Under the pieces are notes generated by a model. That model ran no database searches and was not told where the DNA came from. It worked only from the letters and a program-made list of their open reading frames with translations. The position numbers and the translations under genes are program-made. A DNA stretch of 64,000 nt from Azolla caroliniana (taxonomy: Eukaryota; Polypodiophyta), in contig JBHGNT010000006.1 in assembly GCA_043228905.1 (NCBI GenBank), positions 21,328,001 to 21,392,000 of the forward strand. The letters are read 5' to 3'. Positions 41,959 through 52,839 of this stretch are shown one piece after another (the stretch's first letter is position 1; each line of letters begins with the position of its first letter).

Positions 41959-42961
41959 ATGAACAAGGAAATGCGGGCACTTTGCAAAAATGAGGCATGG
42001 GATCTCGTTCCCCGTTCACCACACAAGAAACCCATCGGTTGTAGATGGATCTATAAGGTTAAATATAATGTTGACAGTTCAGTAAGTCACTACGAGGCAC
42101 GACTCGTAGCTAAGGGATATTCTCAAACACATGGAGTCGATACCCTAGTGGCAAAGATGATGACTATTTGGATAGTCATTGCTCTCGTGGCTGCAAAAGG
42201 GTGGCACCTCCACCAAATGGACATAAAGAACACCTTCCTACAAGGAGAATTAGAAGAGGAGGTTTTCATGATTCAACCACCCGGTTTCGACAATAGTCTG
42301 GTAACGCAAGAAGCCAATATATGGACTCAAGCAAGCACTGTGTCCTTGGGATTCGAAGATCACCTAGTATCTTCATCAAATCGGCTTCTGAATGTCGAAA
42401 TCGGATAAATCCCTATACATCAAAAACGAGTTGAAGAACCCAATTTTCATCATCCTATACGTGGATGACATAGTCATCGGAGGAAAGAATCTAGCCGACA
42501 TTACTAAGGTCAAATCACTCCTATCCGGCAGATTCGAAATGAAAGATATGCACGAGCTCCATTACTTCCTCAGTATCGATGTAATTCGGATACCAGTCGG
42601 GATATTGATCTCTCAACGACACTACATTCTCAACTTGCTCTACAAGTTCGAGATGACTGAGTGCAAACCTGTGTCTACCCCTCTCGATCGAAACCTCAAA
42701 CTCGATGCTGATTCGGGAATACAAGATTGCAAGCCTACTCATTATCGTGAACTCATCGACAGCTTAATCTATCTAACCATCACCCGACCTAACATTAGCT
42801 TTCCGGCCGGTCTACTTAGCAATTTCATGCAGAATACTCGGGATATACATCTCGATTGTGCTAAGACAGTACTCAAGTACGTTCTTGGGATGATGGATTA
42901 TGATTTTATGTATAAGTTGGATACGATCATTCGGCATCAAGGGTACACAGATGCAGACTAG
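41959..42961 (+). pseudogene. Copia E reverse transcriptase
   Basis: Two overlapping frames: [56 protein letters not shown] (41959-42408); then SKSDKSLYIKN, IFIILYVDDIVIGGKNLADI, GILISQRHYILNLLYKFEMT and SLIYLTITRPNISF (42392-42961). YVDD is kept. About 60 bp is lost at the frame change near 42290-42400. Confidence 0.85.
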
Positions 42962-43003
42962 GACAGCTATAAAGCTAACAAATGATCAACATCGGGATTC
43001 GTC

Positions 43004-43441
43004 TTGTCCCTTGGCAGCAGATCCATCTCCTGGAGTAGTAAAAAGCAACCGACAGTCGCACTATCGAGCATAGAACCCGAATACAAGGGCGCGATTGTCG
43101 CCGCATGCGAAACCGTTTGGCTGAAGCGTATATTGAAGGATTTAGGCGCTCCCATCAAGGATCTGATTCTCCTATACTACGACAACATGAGCAATATTTA
43201 TCTGGCTCGGAACCCAGTGTTCCACGCGCGCACGAAGCACATTGAAGTACACTATCACTTCATTTTAGAGTGTGTTCATGCCAGAGATGTCGACCTACAA
43301 CACATCAACACGAACCTTCAGGCTACCGACAACTTCACAAAAGCCTTAGGAGTCGACAAGCTCAAGCAATTTACTTCGAACTTTGGTCTCACGATAGCCG
43401 CATTGCCGAGCTTGAGGGGGAGTATAGTAGCCACCGAATAG
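43004..43441 (+). pseudogene. Copia E RNase H end
   Basis: Open for 145 codons: SLGSRSISWSSKKQPTVALS, EPEYKGAIVAACETVWLKRI, YYDNMSNIYLARNPVFHART, HIEVHYHFILECVHARDVDL and LGVDKLKQFTSNFGL. It is split from the RT frame by stops at 42961-43003. Confidence 0.85.
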
Positions 43442-43645
43442 TAGTCGATCAATCGATCGAAATCGACCACAGGATTTGAAGTATGATTATGACAATTGAG
43501 TCAAACAAGGACCTCGAAGCAATCGAATAGTCATAGCCGATCCGATCGACCATCTGGCCATAGAACCGAAGAACTCAGAAAGCCGAAACGAAACGAAACA
43601 TCAAGACAACCCCTCCGAAGATCGGAAGTTGTGTTCGAAGGGGTG

Positions 43646-43900
43646 TGTTGAGAATCGAACCCAACATTCCCAATGAAGTGCTTTCACACTAGCAGTGGAC
43701 ACACTAGGCTAGTTTTGTAAATAACAGAAAGGGTAGTTGCCCTAGAGTAGTTGGTATTAAAACCAACCTTTTGTAACTTAGTTATTGTTGGATGTAATTT
43801 TATTGTTCACTAATATAACTTCTTGTTCTAAGCTCTCTCTCTCTCGCTCTACTTGTCTTACGTACACTCACACATAGTTCACTTCCGCTCCACAATATCA
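43646..43900 (+). repeat. 3' LTR of copia E
   Basis: About 255 bp from TGTTGAGAATCG after GAAGGGG to about CACAATATCA. It is related to the D LTR. The right end is approximate. Confidence 0.6.
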
Positions 43901-45334
43901 CCTACTCTTTCCACTTCTTTTACAGAAGGCAATATGTAGACTTTGGTGGGTTAAATGAAGGCAATGTGAATATGTAGAAATGACAATCATCATTTGGCTT
44001 TGACCAAGTATAACTCTCCCTCTCTCTCTATGTGTGTGTGTGTGTTACAAATATAAGATGACGCTAAATGAATGAGTAAAAATCAAACAAGTGACATGAT
44101 TACCATGAGAAGCAAACGAGTGAACTAGGGACACAAGTGAGAGAGTGAAAGAAGTGTGAACTATGTCAAGGTGCATATTGTTAAGAGCATGTCTATTGAT
44201 TAACAAAGTTCTACCTCCACGTCGATGTTGTGAGCCAAGGATTTTAACCACAATTGTTGTGATATGGTGTGCTCACAAGATGAAAACAATCAAAACTTTG
44301 GGTTTATAAAAGGTTCAAGGTAAGGAGGAAGGTACAATCAAGAGGGCATATAATAAGGTTAGGTTAACAAAACAACAAAAAATATTGCTCAACTTGTAAT
44401 AGATCTCTCTAAAACAAAAGATCATAGGAGGAAGGTACAATCAAGAGGGCATATAATAAGATTAGGTTAACAAAACAACAAAAAATATTGCTCAACTTGT
44501 AATAGATCTCTCTAAAACAAAAGATCATAGGTTTGAAACTTGCGACGGCAATATGGGAACTTTGGTGGGTTAAATGAAGCCAATGTGAATAAGTACCGTA
44601 GGCAAGTAAGGATAGGTGCATGGTAAAAGAGAAGTGAATTATTTTTATTTGCAAGAAAAGATCCAAGAGTCTAGAAAAGGGACAAGAGAACTCATTGTCA
44701 AGGATTTCCATTTGGGGGTACTAGTTGGATGTGCTACCAAAAAATTTCTCAAGACCAGGATTACGAATCACATGAGGGCATTCAAGACTGAGACGACGAA
44801 AGGTGAATTTAGCCACTTCATATAATAGACTTTAGATTTTTATTTTGGTTTTAGCCATTAATTATCATAAGACTTTTGATGTAATATAAAAATTTCATAC
44901 CTAAAAAAATGATTATGTAATCCTACTAACTTGTTTAAATGACAATCAAACGAGGATCATAACATATTTTTTAGCTTGAAACTCCAAGCATAGTGTTATG
45001 ATTTCGACAAAAGACGAATTCGGGAATTTTGCATCGAAAGATTTGTAATGCCAAGTCACAGTAGGATTTGTAATGCCACGACAAAGAGGTCATTGTGAGA
45101 GCCATGACAAAAATTTTAGAATGTGAATCCAAGCCTTGAGAAGAAACTTGCAAATGAAAGATCGATTTTCAAATGACAAGAGTCAAACTTGGCACACCAA
45201 TTAAGTTTCGAGTTTGCGAAAAGTGCTACTTCTAGAAGCTCCCAAAAAAAAATCCCTGATTTTAGGTGTCAAGTCCCCCAATCAAGGAATTAATACTTTC
45301 ATCGAAGCAAGGAAAGGCTTGGTAAGAGTTGTTA
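43901..45334. repeat. Mixed repeats between copia E and repeat R2
   Basis: Holds R1 copy 2 (44025-44222). A tandem pair of 103 bp (44324-44426 and 44427-44529) differs at one base by eye. A direct repeat of about 50 bp (43927-43978 and 44548-44598, sharing ACTTTGGTGGGTTAAATGAA) brackets these. No coding region is supported; the frame at 44616-44825 has no family resemblance. Confidence 0.7.
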
Positions 45335-45500
45335 AGGGTTTAGGGATAGGGTTCATGATAATGATGATGGTAATGGTGCTTGTGATGATTAGCATTGCGG
45401 GATGTGTTAGGATGATGTTGAGAATCATTGCAGGCTGGGGGGTGGTGCCTAGAATGGCTCCACCCCCTCCCAAGGGGGTTCAACGTGAGGGATAGAGAGA
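45335..45500 (+). repeat. Repeat R2, copy 1
   Basis: About 165 bp shared with 47575-47745: TTAAGGGTTTAGGG, ATGATAATGATGA, TGTGATGATTAGCATTGC, GGATGTGTTAG, ATGTTGAGAA, GGTGCCTAGAAT and AAGGGGGTTCAACGTGAG, followed by a GA-rich tract. Origin unknown. Confidence 0.8.
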
Positions 45501-46005
45501 GAGAAAGAGAGACGTCACAAAGAGAGAGAGAGAGAGAGAGATGCGAGAGAACTTCCTTCCTTTCTCATTCATTCCCCCAAGAGGGGTTAAATAGTTACAA
45601 TAAGATTAGATACATAGGGGTACATACCCCTTTAGCCATCCACACTAATCACTCACTCAAACCTCTTCTTATCTGTTCACATGCACACACATGTGCATGT
45701 GTTCACATACACATCTACTCACATTGACAATTACACTTTGCACATTTACACATACACATCAACACTTTACTCTTCCACCCTCACTTGTCATTCTTAAATC
45801 TCCGTACATCTCCTACGGTAACACATTATGGCTCACCCGTGGGATAGTGCCTTGCACGTCGACCCACATGCCTTGATCATCATCTTCAATATCTTGTTCA
45901 ACCGTAACTCCATCGGTCTTCTCTGCGATCGACTCCCTCAATCGAAATGCTTGACCCGAACATCTTTGTCGGTTAGCAAATCTTTCTTGACACGAACATT
46001 CCCAT
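45501..46005. other. GA-rich tract and unassigned sequence
   Basis: A GA microsatellite (45520-45541) is followed by CACATACA-rich DNA. From 45813 a minus-strand frame of 80 codons has an acidic stretch (GVTVEQDIEDDDQGMWVDVQ) but no family I recognise. Confidence 0.5.
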
Positions 46006-46504
46006 TGTCGCGGTTTTCCACGGTTATGTGTTGAAACGGGCCAGAACACAGACACAGAACGATGGGCCTCTAGTCAAGAGCAAATAGGCTTCCTACGTGT
46101 GTTGAGGCCTCCACCTTCTTGAAACCAGCACATGTCAAAAATAGAGGGAATGACAGAGCTCGAAACTCAAATCGACAACACTTCGTTCTCCAATTCCTAG
46201 ATGCCCACAACAATTCAAATCCTTCCCTTTTATTGCCCAAAAGGGGAGGGAAGGCATTACACCTTCCATGAAACAGTTGATTTTGCCTGTGATTCTCACC
46301 TCAATTTTTCACACGTTTCATTCCCCTCTTTATGTGGGACATTAAAGTACCTATCTAAATCATGCTGCCTAGAACTTATTAGTCCTATAATATTTACTAT
46401 GTTCATGTACATATATATAAGGCCTTGTTCTTGTGCCTCCTTGCACACGCTCGTTCCCACGCATTCGGCTCCCTTTTCTCGTATGGCCGGAATCCGTCAC
46501 GACA
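46006..46504 (-). repeat. LTR O, gypsy type
   Basis: About 499 bp with ends TGTCGCGG and CACGACA. Much of it matches the second half of LTR N (CTATCTAAATCA, AAATCGACAACA). No gypsy polypurine tract follows, so it looks like a solo LTR. Flanks CCCAT and CCGTT do not give a clean target duplication. Confidence 0.6.
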
Positions 46505-46682
46505 CCGTTCTGTCGGCTCAACTTCAACGACACGAACATCTCATTTTGTCGGCACACGAACTTCGTCATGGGCCCAAAATCACGTTGTGTGTATGTGTGT
46601 TCTCCTTGTATTTTGTGAGTTGTTGTTGTGAGTCGATCTATGTCCATTTCCTCCAGGTTGAGGATTTTTAAAAATTAGGTAT

Positions 46683-46805
46683 TGTACCCTCAAGTTTTTA
46701 AAATTTCATTCGATACCCTTAAGATTTCGAAATTTCGCTGATGCCCTGCGGTTTTGAAAATTGTATTATGTACCCTGACGTTTTTGGAATTTTGTTGGAT
46801 ACCCC
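46683..46805. repeat. Degenerate 29-bp tandem repeat
   Basis: About four units, each beginning TACCCT or TGCCCT followed by a T-rich part and AAAATTT or GAATTTT (46683, 46712, 46741, 46770). A polypyrimidine tract rich in TTCTTC follows from 46806 to 47110. Confidence 0.7.
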
Positions 46806-47574
46806 TACCTTTCTCTTTTGCCCTTTCTTTTTATTTATTTATTTATTTTTTATTATTATTCCCCTTCTCTCTCCTGCTTCTTCTGTCTCTCCCGCTCGCT
46901 TCTCCAAGTTTTTCTTTTTCTGTCTTACTCAGATCTCTCGTTGACTCTCCATCCTCTTTTTCTTCTTGTTTTTACGTTACTATCCTTTTGTTTCTGTCTT
47001 CATCTCGCTTTCTTCTTCTTCTTCTTCTTCTTCTTCCTGCGTTTTCCTACCTCTTCATCTCCTTCTTCTTCTGCTTCATCTTTCTTTTCTCTTTCTTCTT
47101 CCTCCTTCTGCCACCGCTATGCTATGTCCGTTGTCCGTCGAAATAGACCCAACATAAAACCAACAAAACACACTCCAATAGAAGTAAGACCTTTAGTTCG
47201 CAGCGAAATCTGCCATTTCCCACTCCCATTCCTCGCACACTCACTCGGGACATATTGCCGCCATTCCCTCGCACACATTTATGGCAAAACACTGACCAAC
47301 TAGTACATACACGTATATATAGACATTTGTTCGTTGCACAATTGTTCGGGCAATCAATCTGCCATTTCTCGCTTCTCCACTTACTTTTGTTTCTGGCATA
47401 GTGTCTGTCGCCATCTCTCGCACATTTTCGCCACAATTTGCGGCTTCTCTCGCACATCGTTGTCGCCATTCGCCGCACATGGTTGATTCGATTTCCCGCT
47501 CTCTTACATATTGCCACCGCGTCTCTTCATTGGCTTCTTCCAAAGGGGTACGCCGTTGTGGTCGCCAAAATAAG
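46806..47574. other. Polypyrimidine tract and unassigned DNA
   Basis: 46806-47110 is dominated by C and T; the long Phe/Ser/Leu frames there reflect composition. 47150-47540 repeats short pieces of the kind CTCGCACA and GCCATTYC in loose order. No gene is supported. Confidence 0.6.
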
Positions 47575-47745
47575 TGTTAAGGGTTTAGGGTTGGGGTTGA
47601 TGATAATGATGAATGTTAATGGTGTGTGTGATGATTAGCATTGCAGGATGTGTTAGAATGATGTTGAGAAACATTGCGGGCTGGGGGATGGTGCCTAGAA
47701 TACACCACCCTCCTAAGGGGGTTCAACGTGAGAGAGAGAGAGAGA
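47575..47745 (+). repeat. Repeat R2, copy 2, upstream of the LINE
   Basis: Matches 45335-45500 and is likewise followed by a GA-rich tract. It lies directly ahead of the LINE leader, so it might be part of the LINE 5' region; copy 1 is not followed by LINE sequence. Confidence 0.75.
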
Positions 47746-48104
47746 GAGAGAGAAGAGAGTAGGAGAGAGTAGGAGAGAAGAGAGAGAGAGGGAGGAAAAA
47801 ACGCAAGAGTGGAGAAGGGAAGAAGAAGCAAATTTGTTTTTATTGCTACGCTCTCTATCGGTAACAGAATTGAGCACAAAGACAAGCGTTGGAAAGCCCT
47901 CGAGTAGAGCTTCGCAAGAGATATAGTAAGTTGAATTTGGCGGTTTGTACGAGAAGGAGCGATAGCAATAAGGAATCTTGTGTTGTCGGCATCCACATAA
48001 TCAAAACTCATTGTGGGTCTTTGATTGCTTTCAAAATCTTCGACCTCTTCAATCGGGGGAGTTCTGATTTTCTCTCTTGTTCATGGAAAATTGTTTTTAT
48101 CCTG

Positions 48105-49526
48105 GATCGATATAATGATGGACATAAACATGAATTCCTCACAAATTGTGGGGGATATTGATATAGAAACAATTGATCCAAAAAAGAGTAATGTGATGGT
48201 TGAATGTAATCGTGAAAGGGAAGACATTGGAAGCTCTAAGAGGTTTAAGGGAATTGAAGAAATTAATGAGAAAAAATGAACATATGCCAAAATAATACAT
48301 GTAGATGAAGTTGACAAGGATCACTGTAATTGGGATAATTTATGGGGAATTGCCAATACCTTATTGTCGAATATTGTGGAAGAAAATAAAAATGCAGCGA
48401 AAGAATGCATTGAAGAGGATGTGCATGATGTGGAAGTTGATGCTAAGGCAGTTTTGTAATCATTTGATGTATTCTATGATCGTGCTGTTATTTATTTTTT
48501 ACCGGCAAACTCCTATATGTTAATTGGATTAAACAATGGTTGAACACAATCGTGTCACCAAATTGTGTTGAAAATATATATGTGGGACCACGAGGGTTTT
48601 ATGATGTGGTATTTCTTTCACCGGAGCATCGAAGTGCATTGTTGGGTAAAATTCCTGTGTTTTTTAATAAACGATTGGTGCATGTTATGCAATGGTCCCC
48701 CGTAGTGGACTATCATGCTTTGTTAAAACAAGAATGTCCTGTTTGGGTTACAGTGGATTGTAAGCATGCTTTTTTATGGCCACTTTTACCAGAGTTGATG
48801 AGTCAAATGGGTAAAGTGTTGGTATCTCCAAATGCAAATGCTACAAATAAGTGCAAATTTTGTGTGTTATGGGATACAAGTCACAAGAGGCCAAGATGGG
48901 TGCGTATGAATGCTGATGGTATGAGAAGTCTTTGTTTTAAACTGAAGTGGGAGACATTTGCAGGTCATTGTTTTGGATGTGGTGAATGGGGTCACTTTAT
49001 GGCGGAATGCCACGGTCATTGTCCTTCAACTACAGAGGTTCCTATTGAAGGGAACGATAAGGAAGGAGTTGGGAGAGATGTTGGAGTGTCAGATTTTGTG
49101 GATGAAGGAACATCACCTAGAGCAGGTTATAAAGAGGTCTCACTTCAAGGTTTGGGCCATAAGAATAAGGGAATTGAATCTATGGATATGGAAAAACAAA
49201 GTTTAGTGGTTAAAGATAAGGGGAAAAAACCGTTCGATAGAGCTAGTAGTGATGTTGTTGACAAACATTGGCATGAGGTTAAGGGCAAGTCGAAAGGGAA
49301 ATCAATGAATATGCAGCATAGTAGCTTGCCCACTACTCGTGTGACTACTTGGCAAGGTAATTCAGGAATTAGGGAGGGCCCTCGAAAAGTTCCTTGGCAA
49401 CAACAATCTAGGGATAAGGGATTACCCCTTCACCTTCAATTTGATTCATTGGGACGAGTTGTAAATTCATCGAATTCTCGAGGTTTTCATCAAGCAGGAG
49501 GACCTAAAAAAAAAAGATTTCGGTAG
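48105..49526 (+). pseudogene. LINE ORF1, nucleic-acid-binding protein
   Basis: The N-terminal part is broken (48120-48480). From 48540 an open frame of 328 codons gives a DUF4283-like region (VGPRGFYDVVFLSPEHRSAL, RLVHVMQWSP, CPVWVTVDCKHAFLWPLLPE, CFKLKWETFAGH) and a zinc knuckle, CFGCGEWGHFMAEC, at about residues 144-157. A basic, glycine-rich tail follows. It would bind the LINE RNA. Confidence 0.85.
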
Positions 49527-49640
49527 ACAACCCTAAGGATGTGGTGCATGAAAATCCATATGTAGCATTGGAGCATGCTTTGACTAGTTTCATGACATCG
49601 GTTGCTCTAAAGGAGCAAGTTCTCCCATAACATTGTTGAT

Positions 49641-50624
49641 TGAATGAAAGTGGTAACATAGAATGTAAGAGGGGCATGTTCTCCTCATAAGAAGTATATA
49701 CTATGGGAAACTTTGTTAAGTAGAGAATGGGATGTAGTATGTGCAGTTGAGCATTAGTGTCATGAGTTAGCAGGATCCACAGTGCATTTGCGTGGATATT
49801 CATCATTTTATGCAGGACATCTTAATAATCATTATTCAGGTGTGGTATTAATCCTGAGGGATAAGTATTATCCTCAAGTGGTGCATAATGATCCTTATGG
49901 TCGGTTTTTGGTTCTAGAAATCACTTTTTTTGGCGAGGTTGTGTGGGTGGTTGGGATTTATGCCCCTAACCAAGCCACTCAACGTATTGCATTATGGGGT
50001 TCACTCCTTCAAACCCTATCTATTGGATGTCCAGGATTACTTATGGGCGATTTTAACATGTGTGTTGATGCATTTCAATCCACGTCTGAACATTCAATCA
50101 TGGATGATCTTGAGCAACTTGCTTGGGACTCATTGGCTATGGAAGTTCTGAAGTTGGATGTTTGGACATGGTTGCAAGGGAATGATCCATGTTTTACCTT
50201 CCAATCTGCTCAACATAGACAAACATGGAGTCGGTTAGATAGAATGTATGTGATGCATGATGATTCTTTTTTACCGACATCACTTCGTATGAACGTTCTA
50301 CAAGATGTTGGAACTTCAGATCATTTTCCTATTTGCTTGGAGGTGTGTGATCATGCAATTGACATGTATAAATCTTTACTTGGAAAGCCTCCACTACGCT
50401 TTAACTCTTCTCTTTTGCTTCAACCTCACTTTGATTCTCTCATAGAGAAAATTTTGGTAAATTTTTCTCAACAAGTGAATCTTAAACGAGTTAAAGCATG
50501 GGATATCACATTACGAAACATTAACATCATTCATCTTATGTATGGAGTAACCAATGCTCAACGAAGAAGAGGTCTTATTCGACAATTCTCACAAAAGTTC
50601 TCTCTAGGTGTAATGCATTATTGA
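49641..50624 (+). pseudogene. LINE ORF2 endonuclease
   Basis: Starts near MKVVT-stop-NVRG, where the usual Trp codon is a stop, then CAVEH. From 49782 it is open: LRGYSSFYAGHLNNHYSGVV, VWVVGIYAPNQATQRIALWG, GLLMGDFNMCVD, FTFQSAQHRQTWSRLDRMYV and VGTSDHFPICLE. GDFN and SDH are conserved active-site segments of the endonuclease that nicks target DNA. Confidence 0.85.
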
Positions 50625-51424
50625 TACATACACCATTAGATGAGGAGCTTTTGGATATTCAGAGTCAATTGCATGTTATTATTTCTCAGTTGCAATGCCA
50701 AAGTTATCAAGAATTGATTATGGTGCAATTAGATTTGGAGAAAGCTTATGATCATGTTAATTGGTCTTTTGTTTCTGGGTTAATGCATACAATGGGCTTT
50801 GGACCTTGTATGTCTCGCCTCATATTTTTATTAGGACAAGATGCAGTGTCTCGAGTAATGCTTAATGGGGGAGTTACATCAGATATTGCCCTCACAAGAT
50901 CCGTTCGTCAAGGATGCCCTCTTAGCCCATTGTTGTTTGCTATTGTTACTCATCCTTTGTTAGTGATGCTATCAAGACTTGCAATAAATGGTGACATTGT
51001 GGGTTTACACCTTCCGTCCGGAGGGCAAATAGTAGCTGAAGCTTTGGTGGATGATTCTTTCATGTTTTTACAAGCCTCATGGGAGAATCTTGAGAAGGGG
51101 ATGCTTGTATGGAATCAGTTTGCATTGGCTTCCGGATTACATATTAATTGGAGGAAGGCTAGTCTCATATCATGCACTAAAAGGGATTTGGAATGTTTAG
51201 GATGGCAAGGATCCATGGTGAAGAAAGGCTCTATTTTTCGACACTTGGGCTATCCATTAGGAATGAATGTTACAAATGGTCAATTGATTGAATGGATGTC
51301 TAGTAAGTTGAGGGACAAGTTCATGTATTGGAAGTCACAATCTTGGCCATTTCATGTTTGCTTGAAGGTTGTACAATGTATTATGGAACCCATGATATTA
51401 TATTACTTGCCATTATTTCCATAG
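50621..51424 (+). pseudogene. LINE ORF2 reverse transcriptase palm
   Basis: From about 50715: VQLDLEKAYDHVNWSFV, SRVMLNGGVTSDIALTRSVR, QGCPLSPLLFAIVTHPLL, EALVDDSFMFLQASWENLEK (the VDD at 51047-51055 replaces the usual ADD) and HINWRKASLISCTK. The finger region before the palm is deleted, so the enzyme could not work. Confidence 0.85.
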
Positions 51425-51436
51425 ACAAAGAAGGCG

Positions 51437-52537
51437 TTGAATTATGTTTTGCAACCTCTTCGATATTTGTTGTGGAAGAAGAGGGATAAGATGGGAATCA
51501 CATGGATTGCTTGGAATCATCTAGCAACCCCTAAGCAATTGGGGGGGGGGGGGGGGGTTGGAATATTGAACTTATCTATGCATATGATGGCTCGTAGATT
51601 TTCATTATTACAAGACATGTGTTCAAAATCACAACCATGGATATCTATTGTTCGATATTTCATTGAGAACAAGGGTTTAACACATGGGAGGACAACGATT
51701 AAGGCTTCATGGTGGCAATTACTGAATGGATGTATTTCACTTAGGATTTCGGGTTCTTCATGTGTTCAACACATAGTTACCTCATGGCAAGAAGCACTTT
51801 TGTTATGTGTATGGAAACCATCATCTAGTAGAGAGCATTGTAACTCTTTGCAAAAAGAGTTACTTGTGTCTTCTCGGTTATTATGTTGCCCAGGAAAGGA
51901 GAGATTGCATTCTCAATTTAATCATTTGTTTCGTTTGGGGGTCAAAGAGGTGGGAGATATAGTTGAGGCTCCATCTCAAAGAATTTTGGAGTTTACTGAA
52001 GCACAACAATTATTACGCATCCCGCCTAATTATGGGTTTATTTGGCAACAACTACAGAATATTGCATTGATGCAAGGTCCCTTACCTCTACAAACAGGAG
52101 AACAACCGTGGATTGATTGGAGTTTAAGGGGTCAAACACCATTGTTACAAGTGACTACTAATCTTTTGTATCATTGTTCCATTGAGTCTCTTGGATGGTT
52201 ATCATCTAAGGCTGAAGAAGAATGGAAAATACACAAATCTGATCATGGGTGGTGGAAGATCTTACAACGTAGTTGGCATTCTAAATTGCCACTTGTTGCA
52301 AAGGTATTCATTTGGAGAGTTTTGATCGGAGGATTGCCTTTGGGATTAGCTTTAAAGCGTTGTGGACTAGCAACGGGTACCTGCTTCTTTTGCACAGTTC
52401 AGATAGAAGATAGTACTCATCGATTTATACAATGTCCAATTTCTTGTCAAATTTGGAGTTACGTTTCTCAAATTTGGCAAGTTTTATCACGGAGTTATTT
52501 GACACCTAGACAATGGGTGTTTGCACAATTTACATAG
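51437..52537 (+). pseudogene. LINE ORF2 C-terminal region with zinc-binding domain
   Basis: Open for 366 codons after one stop. It starts YVLQPLRYLLWKKRDKMG, with the GGLG-type motif stretched by a run of 17 G (51541-51557), and ends with the RT zinc-binding region (WHSKLPLVAKVFIWRVLIGG, GTCFFCTVQIEDSTHRFIQC, CQIWSYVSQIWQ). 52556-52780 continues with LRHNWNMRNTFVFDGRHG and the end of the protein after another stop. Confidence 0.85.
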
Positions 52538-52839
52538 GCTGACCCAAAATCAGAGATGGAGATTGTTTTCCTATTTCTGAGATATTGGGGATTGCGTCAT
52601 AATTGGAACATGCGCAACACTTTTGTATTTGATGGTAGACATGGAGTGAAAGCATATCTACGAAAGTTGAAGGGAGTACTAATGTGGCAATTTTCTTTAT
52701 TAGAACAAGTGGAAATTCTTTCCTCGGTGGAGTGTTCCTCTTGCTTATTGGCAATTCAACATGTTCCACTACCCATGTAGTGTAGTGTGGTTAGTGTGTG
52801 ACCATACTCCATTGTCACACGTTCAACCGGTAGGCTTCA

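Larger units (their letters stand above)
40201..43900 (+). mobile_element. Copia element E, lacking gag and 5' LTR
   Basis: A plus-strand copia element reading from protease (VWFVDSRAST) to RNase H and a 3' LTR. Its left end is the gypsy F LTR. Its proteins and LTR are close to elements C and D. Stops and frameshifts occur in every domain. Confidence 0.85.
47746..52800 (+). mobile_element. L1-type LINE, decayed
   Basis: A plant non-LTR retrotransposon: ORF1 with a CCHC zinc knuckle, then ORF2 with apurinic endonuclease, RT and a C-terminal zinc-binding region. About 300 codons between endonuclease and the RT palm are missing, ORF1 and ORF2 have stops, and the 3' end has no clear poly(A). Endpoints are approximate: the left one lies somewhere in the GA-rich tract and the right one just before copia H. 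Confidence 0.85.

Noticed and set aside
46001-46509. Target-site duplication for LTR O
   Set aside because: The flanks CCCAT and CCGTT match at only three of five positions, so no duplication is claimed.
46754-47303. Several overlapping frames rich in Phe, Ser and Leu
   Set aside because: They lie in the polypyrimidine tract, and all three frames are open because of C/T composition. They are not membrane proteins.
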